DNA of 5,141 bases, taken from the NCBI GenBank assembly GCA_947177375.1, contig CAMWUF010000103.1, forward strand, positions 1 to 5,141, given 5' to 3'. The stretch comes from an uncultured Ruminococcus sp. (lineage in GTDB: Bacteria; Bacillota; Clostridia; Oscillospirales; Ruminococcaceae). Position 1 is the stretch's first letter. Each line of letters starts with the position of its first letter. A program made the translations under genes and the position numbers. This document shows positions 1 to 5,141 of the stretch, piece by piece. The notes beneath the pieces were generated by a model. It was not told where the DNA came from, ran no database searches, and saw nothing but the letters and a program-made list of their open reading frames with translations.

Positions 1-2
1 AT

Positions 3-368
3 ACTAAGAAAAGAAAAGAAGTGATAGCAACGATGCCTAAATTTAGCTATGATTATGAACTAGAATTATCAGATATATTATCTGCTATGGGCATGCCAGA
101 TGCATTTCATCAAAATGCTGATTTTTCTGGAATGGCTGAAATTGCAAATAATTATCTTGCGATTAGTGAAATCATTCATAAAACTCATATTGATGTATTT
201 GAGGACGGTACAAAGGCTGCTGCTGTTACTGGTGCTGTAGCATGTGCTGGTTGTTGTGCTATATTAGAAAGAAAAACTGTTATATTAGACAGACCATTTA
301 TTTATAGTATTTTTGACATGGAAAATAATTTGCCGATATTTTTGGGTGTGTTAAATTTTGTCAGATAA
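3..368 (+). CDS. Serpin family protease inhibitor, C-terminal part (5' end outside window)
   Basis: This is the C-terminal third of a serpin, a suicide inhibitor that traps a serine or cysteine protease when its reactive centre loop is cut. The frame is open to the left edge, so the GTG at 21 is not the true start; whole serpins are about 350-400 residues. Counting from that GTG, the proximal hinge EDGTKAAAVTG lies at residues 61-71 and matches the serpin P17-P8 pattern. The serpin signature VILDRPFIYSI at 87-97 fits the PROSITE family pattern, and the C-terminal strand ENNLPIFLGVL is also typical. The loop between hinge and signature holds Cys75, Cys78 and Cys79, near the expected scissile bond, and is about four residues longer than in alpha-1-antitrypsin. 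Any signal peptide or dockerin at the N-terminus cannot be seen; nothing follows the serpin fold at the C-terminus. The target protease is unknown. Confidence 0.93.
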   Translation, partial: TKKRKEVIATMPKFSYDYELELSDILSAMGMPDAFHQNADFSGMAEIANNYLAISEIIHKTHIDVFEDGTKAAAVTGAVACAGCCAILERKTVILDRPFIYSIFDMENNLPIFLGVLNFVR

Positions 369-383
369 AAATAATTAAATTCT

Positions 384-419
384 AAATCACGGCTTTTTGA
401 AAAAAGCTGTGATTTTTTT
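384..419 (+). terminator. Rho-independent terminator after the serpin gene
   Basis: The arms ATCAC-G-GCTTTTT (386-398) and AAAAAGC-T-GTGAT (401-413) pair with one G-U wobble. The innermost A-T pairs must open to form a loop. A run of seven Ts (413-419) follows. It lies 15 bases past the serpin stop codon and just before the next promoter, so it separates the two transcription units. Confidence 0.88.
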
Positions 420-424
420 GCTAG

Positions 425-453
425 TTGACAAAATACTATTTTTGTGATAAAAT
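425..453 (+). promoter_or_regulatory. Sigma-A type promoter for the phosphatase/SGNH operon
   Basis: A perfect -35 box TTGACA (425-430), a 17-base spacer and a -10 box TAAAAT (448-453, one mismatch to TATAAT) are present. Transcription should start near 460, giving a leader of about 25 bases that contains the AGGGGG ribosome binding site at 472-477. No operator-like repeat is evident around it, so vegetative, largely constitutive expression is the simplest reading. Confidence 0.85.
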
Positions 454-484
454 TTTTATATGAATAAATAAAGGGGGAATTTTC

Positions 485-1186
485 ATGCATTATGTCATGT
501 CGGATATTCATGGCAAATATGAAAAATATTTGCAGATGCTGGAGTTAATTCAATTTTCTGAACAAGATAAATTATTTATTCTAGGCGATATTGCAGACCG
601 TGGCGAAAAGCCAGTGGAAATTTATCAAGATATGATGAAAAGAAATAATATTATTCCGATTATGGGAAATCATGATTATATGGCTTTATTTTTGCTGGAT
701 AAGCTTGTCACAGATATGACAGAAGAAAATTTTGCAACAGGTTTGGAATTAGAAGATATTCAAGATATTCTGGCTTGGATAGATGAGGGCGGAGATACAA
801 CAATTGCAGGATTTCAGAAATTAAGTATTCCAGAACGGGAAGAAATATTAGATTATATTGCTGGATTTGCATTATATCAAGAAATTCAGATACAGGAAAA
901 AAAATTTATTTTAGTACATGCAGGTTTAGAAAATTTTAAAGAAACAAGAGATTTAGATAGTTATCAACCAGAAGAAGTATTATTAATTCGTGATGACCCA
1001 GATAAAGCATATTTTCAAGATAAAAATATTTATGTAATTACTGGTCATACCCCAACGCCTTATTATTCAGGAAAAGCTGAAATTTATCATGGAGCAAATC
1101 GCATTTGTATTGACTGTGGTGCATGTTTTCAAACAGGAAGACTTGCTTGTTTGTGTTTGGAAACAATGGAAGAATTTTATATCTGA
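485..1186 (+). CDS. PPP-type metallophosphoesterase (serine/threonine phosphatase-like)
   Basis: The 233-residue product belongs to the calcineurin-like/PPP phosphoesterase superfamily, which hydrolyses phosphate esters with a two-metal centre. The family motifs occur in order: SDIHGKY with Asp7 and His9, GDIADRG at 34-40 with Asp35, GNHD at 61-64, VHAGL with His145, and GHTP with His188. The C-terminal IDCGACFQTGRLACL segment resembles the 'IDTGAxxGGxL' end of lambda-phosphatase and PrpE/ApaH-type enzymes. The ATG at 485 is well supported: an AGGGGG site lies 7 bases upstream and the first residues run straight into the metal motif. The family includes protein phosphatases and diadenosine tetraphosphatases, and the sequence does not decide between them. 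No signal peptide or membrane segment is seen, so it should be cytoplasmic. The SGNH hydrolase gene begins 34 bases downstream with no terminator between, implying co-transcription. Confidence 0.93.
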   Translation: MHYVMSDIHGKYEKYLQMLELIQFSEQDKLFILGDIADRGEKPVEIYQDMMKRNNIIPIMGNHDYMALFLLDKLVTDMTEENFATGLELEDIQDILAWIDEGGDTTIAGFQKLSIPEREEILDYIAGFALYQEIQIQEKKFILVHAGLENFKETRDLDSYQPEEVLLIRDDPDKAYFQDKNIYVITGHTPTPYYSGKAEIYHGANRICIDCGACFQTGRLACLCLETMEEFYI

Positions 1187-1220
1187 TTGCATTTGCATTA
1201 TTTAGGAGAGTAAAAAAATT

Positions 1221-1898
1221 ATGGATTATTTTTCCATTATGGGTGATTCCATCAGTACTTATGTTGGTTCACAACCCAAAGATTACAGAGTTTATTATGA
1301 TTATGCAAATTTAAAACGCAATGCTATGCGTTATTTAAGTGATGTCTGGTGGGCGAAAGTGATTGCACATTTTCATGGCAGTATTTGCTTAAATAATTCT
1401 TATGCAGGCAGTTGTGTTGCAGGAAAGCAATTTCCCTCTGGAAATAGCATAAAACGCACAGAATTATTGCATAATGGGGAATATGCACCAGAATATATTT
1501 TAATTTATATGGGAATTAAAGATTTTGGCAGAGGTGTGCCACTTAGAAGCAAAAGATTATTTTTAAAAAATCCGATTTATTTTGAAGATGCCTATCATTT
1601 AATGCTGAAACGTATTGCATTAAATTATCCTAGTTCTGTGATTATTTGCGGAACTGTTGCAAGAACTTATCATGCAAAAATTCCTAATTGGAGATTTCCA
1701 GAAAAATTTGCAGGCATTGCATTAGAAGAATATAACGAAATTATTCGTTTTGTTGCAGAAAAACACAAGTGTGAAATTGCGGATTTGTCTGCAAAAAGAA
1801 TTTATTATGAAACGCTGGACGGCACACACCCGACTTTGATTGGACATGAAGAACTTGCCCGAGGGTGGATTGCCTGTCTGCAAGATATTTTGCAATAA
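1221..1898 (+). CDS. SGNH/GDSL-family hydrolase with altered block III residue
   Basis: This 225-residue protein has the layout of SGNH hydrolases, which are esterases, lipases or carbohydrate deacetylases. Block I is MGDSIS with the nucleophile Ser10. NNSYAGS (58-64) fits block II, with Gly63 as the probable oxyanion residue. YMGIKDFG (96-103) is block III, and DGTHP (200-204) gives Asp200 and His203 of block V. In block III the usual Asn of 'GxND' is replaced by Lys100 (AAA), so the oxyanion hole may be impaired or the chemistry altered. All other catalytic positions and the length are intact, so it does not look like a decaying gene. The start ATG has AGGAGAG at 1204-1210, with a 10-base gap. 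There is no signal peptide, so it is probably cytoplasmic. It follows the phosphatase gene by 34 bases, in the same operon. The substrate is unknown. Confidence 0.88.
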   Translation: MDYFSIMGDSISTYVGSQPKDYRVYYDYANLKRNAMRYLSDVWWAKVIAHFHGSICLNNSYAGSCVAGKQFPSGNSIKRTELLHNGEYAPEYILIYMGIKDFGRGVPLRSKRLFLKNPIYFEDAYHLMLKRIALNYPSSVIICGTVARTYHAKIPNWRFPEKFAGIALEEYNEIIRFVAEKHKCEIADLSAKRIYYETLDGTHPTLIGHEELARGWIACLQDILQ

Positions 1899-1908
1899 AA
1901 CTATTGCA
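1891..1908 (+). other. Small hairpin across the SGNH stop codon
   Basis: TGCAATA (1891-1897) and TATTGCA (1902-1908) form a perfect 7-base-pair stem with a four-base loop. The stem is AT-rich and only three Ts follow, so it is a weak terminator at best. It overlaps the -35 region of the prfB promoter. Some readthrough from the upstream operon into prfB is therefore plausible. Confidence 0.4.
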
Positions 1909-1932
1909 TTTATGAAAAAAATAGTGTATAAT
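1904..1932 (+). promoter_or_regulatory. Sigma-A type promoter of prfB
   Basis: A perfect -10 box TATAAT (1927-1932) lies 17 bases after a weak -35 box TTGCAT (1904-1909). Transcription would start near 1939, leaving a leader of about 25 bases before the prfB start. The -35 box sits inside the hairpin that ends the upstream gene. Confidence 0.7.
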
Positions 1933-1952
1933 AAAATTATAATAGAACAAAG

Positions 1953-1967
1953 AAAGGAAATGATTTG
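1953..1967 (+). promoter_or_regulatory. Ribosome binding site that selects the TTG start of prfB
   Basis: The core AAAGGA (1953-1958) lies 7 bases from TTG at 1965 but 13 bases from ATG at 1971, so spacing favours the TTG. An out-of-frame ATG at 1960 starts the two-codon reading ATG ATT TGA, whose stop overlaps the TTG codon. That ATG is only two bases from the GG and is unlikely to be used. If the ATG at 1971 is used instead, the protein is only two residues shorter. Confidence 0.6.
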
Positions 1968-3092
1968 ACGATGATTTTACTGGACGAATTAAAAGTCGAA
2001 ATGAATGGCTATAAAAAAGACGTAGAAGAATTAGGCGAAGTGCTGGATATTAAGCATTCCCGTGAGGAAGTGAAAAGTTTACAGGAGCAAGTTACACAAG
2101 AAGGATTCTGGGACGATTTGGAAAATTCCCAAAAAGTTTTGCAAAGAACAAAACAGCTTGAAAATAAAATCACGGATTTTGAAAAAATGCAGAGTCGTCT
2201 GGAAGATATTATTACAATGATTGAATTATGTATCGAAGAAAATGACGAAGATATGCAGAATGAAATTGTTTCAGAAATCAGTGCTTTTAAGCAGGATTTA
2301 GAAGCAAAAAATTTAGAAACATTGTTGTCAGGTGAATATGATTCTAAAAATGCAATTCTGACATTTCATGCAGGAGCAGGTGGCACAGAGGCACAGGATT
2401 GGGCGGAAATGTTATATCGTATGTATAACCGTTGGGCAGAACGTCATGATTTTAAAGTACAGCTTTTAGATTATCTGGACGGTGAAGAAGCTGGTCTGAA
2501 AAGTGCCTGTATTATGGTTTCTGGTGAAAATGCCTATGGCTATTTAAAATCAGAAGCGGGTGTGCATCGTCTTGTGAGAGTATCGCCTTTTGATGCTTCT
2601 GGCAGAAGACATACATCGTTTGCGGCATTGGAAGTCATGCCTGAAATTGATGACAGCATTGCTGTAGATATTAAACCTGATGATATTGAAATTGAATTTT
2701 ATCGCTCCAGTGGTGCGGGCGGTCAGAAAGTCAATAAAACAAGTTCTGCTGTACGTCTGGTGCATAAACCAACTGGCATTGTGACAACTTGTCAGACCCA
2801 AAGAAGCCAATATCAAAACAAAGATTATGCAATGAAAATGCTGATTTCAAAGCTGGTTGAAATCAAAGAACGGGAGCATTTGGAAAAAATTTCTGATATT
2901 AAAGGCGTTCAGAAAGAAATCGGCTGGGGTGCCCAGATTCGTTCTTATGTGTTTATGCCTTATACGCTTGTAAAAGACCATCGGACTAATTTTGAAAATG
3001 GCAATATTAATGCTGTGATGGACGGCGATTTAGATGGCTTTATTCATGCCTATTTAAAATCGCTCTCTCATGGAACATTGGAACAAAATTAA
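1965..3092 (+). CDS. prfB: Peptide chain release factor 2 (RF2), unshifted single-frame gene
   Basis: RF2 enters the ribosomal A site at UGA and UAA stop codons and triggers hydrolysis of peptidyl-tRNA. The 375-residue product is full length. An N-terminal coiled-coil domain covers about residues 5-120. The conserved block HAGAGGTEAQDW spans 135-146. The stop-reading tripeptide Ser207-Pro208-Phe209 is the RF2 type (RF1 has P-A/V-T). The catalytic GGQ motif is at 252-254 within SGAGGQKVNKT, and the C-terminal block contains KEIGWGAQIRSYVF. Many prfB genes carry an in-frame UGA near codon 25 that needs a +1 frameshift. Here that region reads straight through as GEVLD (codons 24-28, around 2034-2048), so autoregulation by frameshifting is absent. 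The start is probably TTG by ribosome-site spacing. It has its own promoter and terminator. The protein is cytoplasmic and should be essential. Confidence 0.97.
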   Translation: MTMILLDELKVEMNGYKKDVEELGEVLDIKHSREEVKSLQEQVTQEGFWDDLENSQKVLQRTKQLENKITDFEKMQSRLEDIITMIELCIEENDEDMQNEIVSEISAFKQDLEAKNLETLLSGEYDSKNAILTFHAGAGGTEAQDWAEMLYRMYNRWAERHDFKVQLLDYLDGEEAGLKSACIMVSGENAYGYLKSEAGVHRLVRVSPFDASGRRHTSFAALEVMPEIDDSIAVDIKPDDIEIEFYRSSGAGGQKVNKTSSAVRLVHKPTGIVTTCQTQRSQYQNKDYAMKMLISKLVEIKEREHLEKISDIKGVQKEIGWGAQIRSYVFMPYTLVKDHRTNFENGNINAVMDGDLDGFIHAYLKSLSHGTLEQN

Positions 3093-3102
3093 AAATTTAT
3101 TT

Positions 3103-3139
3103 AAAAAATGTCTGAGTTTTTCGCTCAGGCAATTTTTTT
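3103..3139 (+). terminator. Rho-independent terminator of prfB
   Basis: TGTCTGAG (3109-3116) pairs with CTCAGGCA (3124-3131) through an 8-base-pair stem that includes one G-U pair. The loop is seven bases. A run of seven Ts (3133-3139) follows, with a further T-rich stretch after it. It begins 10 bases after the prfB stop codon. Confidence 0.88.
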
Positions 3140-3159
3140 GTTATTTTTTTAGAAAAGTC

Positions 3160-3188
3160 TTGACAAACATTTCCAAGTATGTTATAAT
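3160..3188 (+). promoter_or_regulatory. Perfect-consensus sigma-A promoter of the orphan gene
   Basis: TTGACA (3160-3165), an exact 17-base spacer and TATAAT (3183-3188) match the vegetative consensus at all twelve positions. Transcription should start near 3195, giving an untranslated leader of about 65 bases before the ATG at 3261. I found no convincing hairpin or riboswitch in that leader. Confidence 0.9.
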
Positions 3189-3260
3189 AACCACATATCT
3201 CATAGCACGCTGAAACAGAGTTAAAATATTAAAGGTTTATTTTTGAAAGGAGTATTATTT

Positions 3261-3599
3261 ATGAGGGAAGAGTTATTTTTATCAAGTATTATATCAATTA
3301 ATGGGGTTCTTATAAGTGTAAAACAATTTTTAATTAATGAAATAAATAATCTTTCAGAGGACAAGGCTAAAGATTTTACACTTAAAAGCCTATTTGATAA
3401 TACAGAATGTGAAAATTGTGATATTCATACACTTGGTAAAGAGTTTCGAGAGTTAGTGCGTACCAACTTGAATGGTGTTCAAGAGATTTCTCTAGGTTCT
3501 GAAGTACACTATTGCAGAATAGGTTCTGCAAAAGAGGAAAAATTATTTGTTGAGGTTACTAAAACTCTCAGTGATGTATCATTATCAAACAATATATGA
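3261..3599 (+). CDS. Hypothetical protein, 112 residues, unrecognised family
   Basis: I do not recognise this protein. The ATG at 3261 is preferred over an in-frame TTG at 3243, because a strong site AAAGGAG (3246-3252) lies 8 bases before it and the TTG would sit upstream of that site. The N-terminal part (about 1-45) looks helical, with a moderately hydrophobic stretch near 6-25 that is too polar for a clear signal peptide or membrane anchor. A CENC pair (Cys50, Cys53) and Cys85 are present, but there are too few ligands to call a zinc site. The C-terminal half (about 75-103) has beta-like alternation. It is a monocistronic unit between prfB and convergent spoVAE, with an ideal promoter and its own strong terminator. 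The clean ribosome site and closed transcription unit argue that it is a real gene. Function is unknown; a small regulatory or stress protein is only a guess. Confidence 0.75.
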   Translation: MREELFLSSIISINGVLISVKQFLINEINNLSEDKAKDFTLKSLFDNTECENCDIHTLGKEFRELVRTNLNGVQEISLGSEVHYCRIGSAKEEKLFVEVTKTLSDVSLSNNI

Positions 3600-3615
3600 T
3601 AAAAAATTGCTAAAC

Positions 3616-3651
3616 AAAAATCCCCACTAAGCAAAATTAGTGGGGATTTTT
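3616..3651. terminator. Bidirectional terminator between the orphan gene and spoVAE
   Basis: A perfect 15-base-pair stem is formed by 3616-3630 and 3637-3651, around the six-base loop GCAAAA. Its core is TCCCCACTAA against TTAGTGGGGA. Five As on the left and five Ts on the right give each strand a terminal U-run. It lies 17 bases after the plus-strand stop codon and 5 bases beyond the minus-strand spoVAE stop codon, so it can end both convergent transcripts. Confidence 0.93.
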
Positions 3652-3656
3652 AAGTT

Positions 3657-4019
3657 TTAAGTTTTCATGCGTTTTTGGAAACATAATGACGCAAGCAATC
3701 CAGCAAGTAATGCAGCAGTAATTCCTCCAGAAGCAGAACTCATGCCACCTGATAAAATACCTAATGCACCTTTTTCAGAAATCGCATCACGAACGCCTTG
3801 TGCTAATAAATGTCCAAATCCTGTTAAAGGCACAGTTGCACCTGCTCCAGCAAATTCAACCAAAGGCTGATAAATACCAATTGCAGATAATATTACTCCT
3901 GCAATGACATAAGCTGTTAAAATTCTTGCTGGTGTTAATTTTGTATAGTCAATAAATAATTGCCCTACAGCACAAATAATGCCCCCTACAAAAAAAGCTT
4001 TGAGTAATTCCATTAGCAT
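3657..4019 (-). CDS. spoVAE: Stage V sporulation protein AE (SpoVAC/SpoVAEB membrane family)
   Basis: This is a small integral membrane protein of the SpoVA complex in the spore inner membrane. The complex moves dipicolinic acid into the forespore and out at germination. The 120-residue product has hydrophobic segments at about 4-24, 33-52 and 98-113, with a more ambiguous one around 84-92. The family stretch FAGAGATVPLTGFG lies near 56-69, and a basic tail QKRMKT ends the protein. The chosen ATG has GGAGGG 6 bases upstream. An in-frame ATG at 4058 inside spoVAD would add 13 residues but lacks a good site, and an ATG at 4013 would remove two. It overlaps the end of spoVAD by 7 bases, which suggests translational coupling. 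In related spore formers spoVA operons are transcribed by sigma-G in the forespore; that is knowledge of the family, not seen here. Confidence 0.93.
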   Translation of the reverse strand: MLMELLKAFFVGGIICAVGQLFIDYTKLTPARILTAYVIAGVILSAIGIYQPLVEFAGAGATVPLTGFGHLLAQGVRDAISEKGALGILSGGMSSASGGITAALLAGLLASLCFQKRMKT

Positions 4020-5035
4020 GATAATCCCTCCTGACTGCGAATTTCCACTAAATGACAAATTGATGGAATACTTTCACCTTGTTGAGATGACATAGCAGAT
4101 AATAATGCACCTGTTGCAGCGAATAAAATTTTTTTCATTTCGCCTGATTGCAGTTTTGGCAAGAAATAGCCACATAAAATACTTGCAGAACAGCCACAAC
4201 CTGAACCGCCAGCATGGGTATCTTGTTTTTGTTCGTCAAACATTAATGCACCACAATCCTGATGCACACTGGAAATATCAACGCCCTGTTTTAATAATAA
4301 ATCTATTAATAATGGCGAGCCAATATTGCCTAAATCTCCAGTAATAATTGCGTCATACGTTTCAGGTGTTGTTGACGTATCCTGTAAATATCTTAAAATT
4401 GTATCAGCCGCAGCAGGTGCCATTGCTGCACCCATATTTGTGGCATCTGTCACGCCTAAATCATTAATTTTGCCGATACATCCGCCCACAATGTAGGGTG
4501 CTTCTCCCTCGGCGGACACCACAATTGCACCAGATGCTGTACATGTCCATTGTGCTGTGGGTGTTCTCTGTCCGCCGTAAGATAAGGGAAATCGGAATTG
4601 TCTTTCCGCTGTTGAAAAATGTGATGAAGTGACAGCTGCTGTTCTGAAAGAATATCCGCCGTCAACTAAAATTCCAGCAAGTAATAAACTTTCTGCCATG
4701 GTAGAACATGCACCATAAACGCCTAAAAATGGAATTCTTGTTTCTCTGACAGCAAAGCTTGACCCTGTACATTGATTAATTAAATCTCCTCCAATAATGC
4801 AATCGACATCAACTGGTTTCAATCTGCCTTTTTGTAATGCTAAATTTAATGTGTTGGCTTGTAAACGACTTTCTGCTTTTTCCCAATTTTTTTCGCCAAA
4901 CATTCCGTCCTGCTCAATATGGTCAAAACAGTTTTTCATAGGTCCTTCGCCCTCTTTTTGTCCTGCAATGCTTGCAAAACTATATAAAGACGGGTGATTT
5001 TCAAAACTAAGACTTGAATAAATTCGTTTCGGCAT
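4013..5035 (-). CDS. spoVAD: Stage V sporulation protein AD (DPA-binding, thiolase-like fold)
   Basis: SpoVAD is the soluble, membrane-associated SpoVA subunit that binds dipicolinic acid, needed for its uptake into the developing spore. The product is 340 residues, the normal length for the family. Its thiolase-like fold carries the block GVYGACSTMAESL, with Cys110 at the position of the thiolase nucleophile. Other family blocks are TSSHFSTAERQFRFP (136-150), NDLGVTDATNMGAAMAPAA (191-209), ITGDLGNIG (231-239) and the glycine/cysteine-rich AGGSGCGCSA (275-284). The ATG at 5035 has AGGAGAG 6 bases upstream. spoVAE follows immediately with overlap, as in other spore formers. The usual upstream gene spoVAC does not directly adjoin it within this window. 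Confidence 0.97.
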   Translation of the reverse strand: MPKRIYSSLSFENHPSLYSFASIAGQKEGEGPMKNCFDHIEQDGMFGEKNWEKAESRLQANTLNLALQKGRLKPVDVDCIIGGDLINQCTGSSFAVRETRIPFLGVYGACSTMAESLLLAGILVDGGYSFRTAAVTSSHFSTAERQFRFPLSYGGQRTPTAQWTCTASGAIVVSAEGEAPYIVGGCIGKINDLGVTDATNMGAAMAPAAADTILRYLQDTSTTPETYDAIITGDLGNIGSPLLIDLLLKQGVDISSVHQDCGALMFDEQKQDTHAGGSGCGCSASILCGYFLPKLQSGEMKKILFAATGALLSAMSSQQGESIPSICHLVEIRSQEGLSC

Positions 5036-5041
5036 GTAATT

Positions 5042-5141
5042 CTCTCCTGTCTGTTTTTAATTTTTAATTTCAGAAACAGTATGCCCATTTTTAGAATAGA
5101 TTTTGCAGAAATGTAATTTATTTTTTGATATTGTATAATTT
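5042..5141 (-). other. Region upstream of spoVAD; no recognised gene
   Basis: The stretch is very AT-rich. On the minus strand one frame is open from the right edge to a TAA at 5059-5057, about 27 codons ending in SKNGHTVSEIKN. This could be the tail of an upstream gene, but it does not resemble the hydrophobic end of SpoVAC and may be chance. The part nearest spoVAD holds its ribosome binding site (5048-5042). I cannot define a forespore promoter with confidence. Confidence 0.35.

Noticed and set aside
21..368. The frame from GTG at 21 as a complete 115-residue gene
   Set aside because: The frame is open to the left edge and the product is only the C-terminal part of a serpin, so it is a truncated gene, not a small protein.
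1123..1314. Plus-strand open frame spanning the phosphatase/SGNH junction
   Set aside because: It overlaps two well-supported genes in another frame, shows no family motifs and is a chance reading.
1953..1970. The prfB start region as a displaced programmed frameshift site
   Set aside because: A +1 slip at ATT TGA C leads to the wrong frame for prfB, so it cannot be the standard RF2 mechanism.
3243..3260. TTG at 3243 as the start of the orphan gene
   Set aside because: It lies before the AAAGGAG site that serves ATG 3261, and no ribosome site precedes it.
4020..4058. N-terminal extension of spoVAE to ATG 4058
   Set aside because: The extra residues are polar, they lie wholly within spoVAD, and the GGAGGG site sits correctly for ATG 4019.
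5060..5084. Possible sigma-G promoter (GCATA at 5084-5080 on the minus strand) upstream of spoVAD
   Set aside because: A GCATA -35 match exists, but the -10 candidate at the right spacing is poor and would place the transcript start in the ribosome binding site.
5134..5139. Plus-strand TATAAT at the right edge as a promoter
   Set aside because: No -35 box lies at a suitable spacing and the region is so AT-rich that a chance match is likely.

Overview
The window looks like chromosomal DNA of a low-GC, endospore-forming member of the Clostridia. The evidence is AT-rich coding sequence, strong AGGAG-type ribosome binding sites, near-consensus sigma-A promoters, two spoVA genes and a serpin gene. 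Bacterial serpins are known from Ruminococcus/Clostridium-like anaerobes, so a gut or fibre-degrading Oscillospirales/Ruminococcus relative is a reasonable guess. The sequence alone does not prove the genus.

Plus strand, left to right. The 3' end of a serpin (serine/cysteine protease inhibitor) gene enters from the left edge (3-368) and ends at a terminator (384-419). A textbook promoter (425-453) then drives a probable two-gene operon: a PPP-type metallophosphoesterase (485-1186) and an SGNH/GDSL hydrolase (1221-1898). prfB (peptide chain release factor 2) follows at 1965-3092 with its own promoter (1904-1932). It reads through in one frame, without the programmed frameshift found in many prfB genes, and is closed by a terminator (3103-3139). 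A perfect-consensus promoter (3160-3188) then drives an unrecognised 112-residue protein (3261-3599).

A strong hairpin at 3616-3651 works as a shared terminator between convergent genes. Beyond it, on the minus strand, lie spoVAD (4013-5035) and spoVAE (3657-4019). They overlap by 7 bases and encode two parts of the machinery that loads dipicolinic acid (DPA) into the forespore and releases it at germination. The usual upstream partner spoVAC is not seen in the roughly 100 bases between spoVAD and the right edge.

The genes do not form one pathway. There are four independent transcription units: serpin tail, phosphatase/SGNH, prfB, and the orphan gene, plus the convergent spoVA unit. I see no mobile element, CRISPR array, tRNA or rRNA. 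The points most worth a second look are the cysteine-rich reactive loop of the serpin, the orphan gene behind an ideal promoter, and an Asn-to-Lys change at a catalytic position of the SGNH hydrolase.
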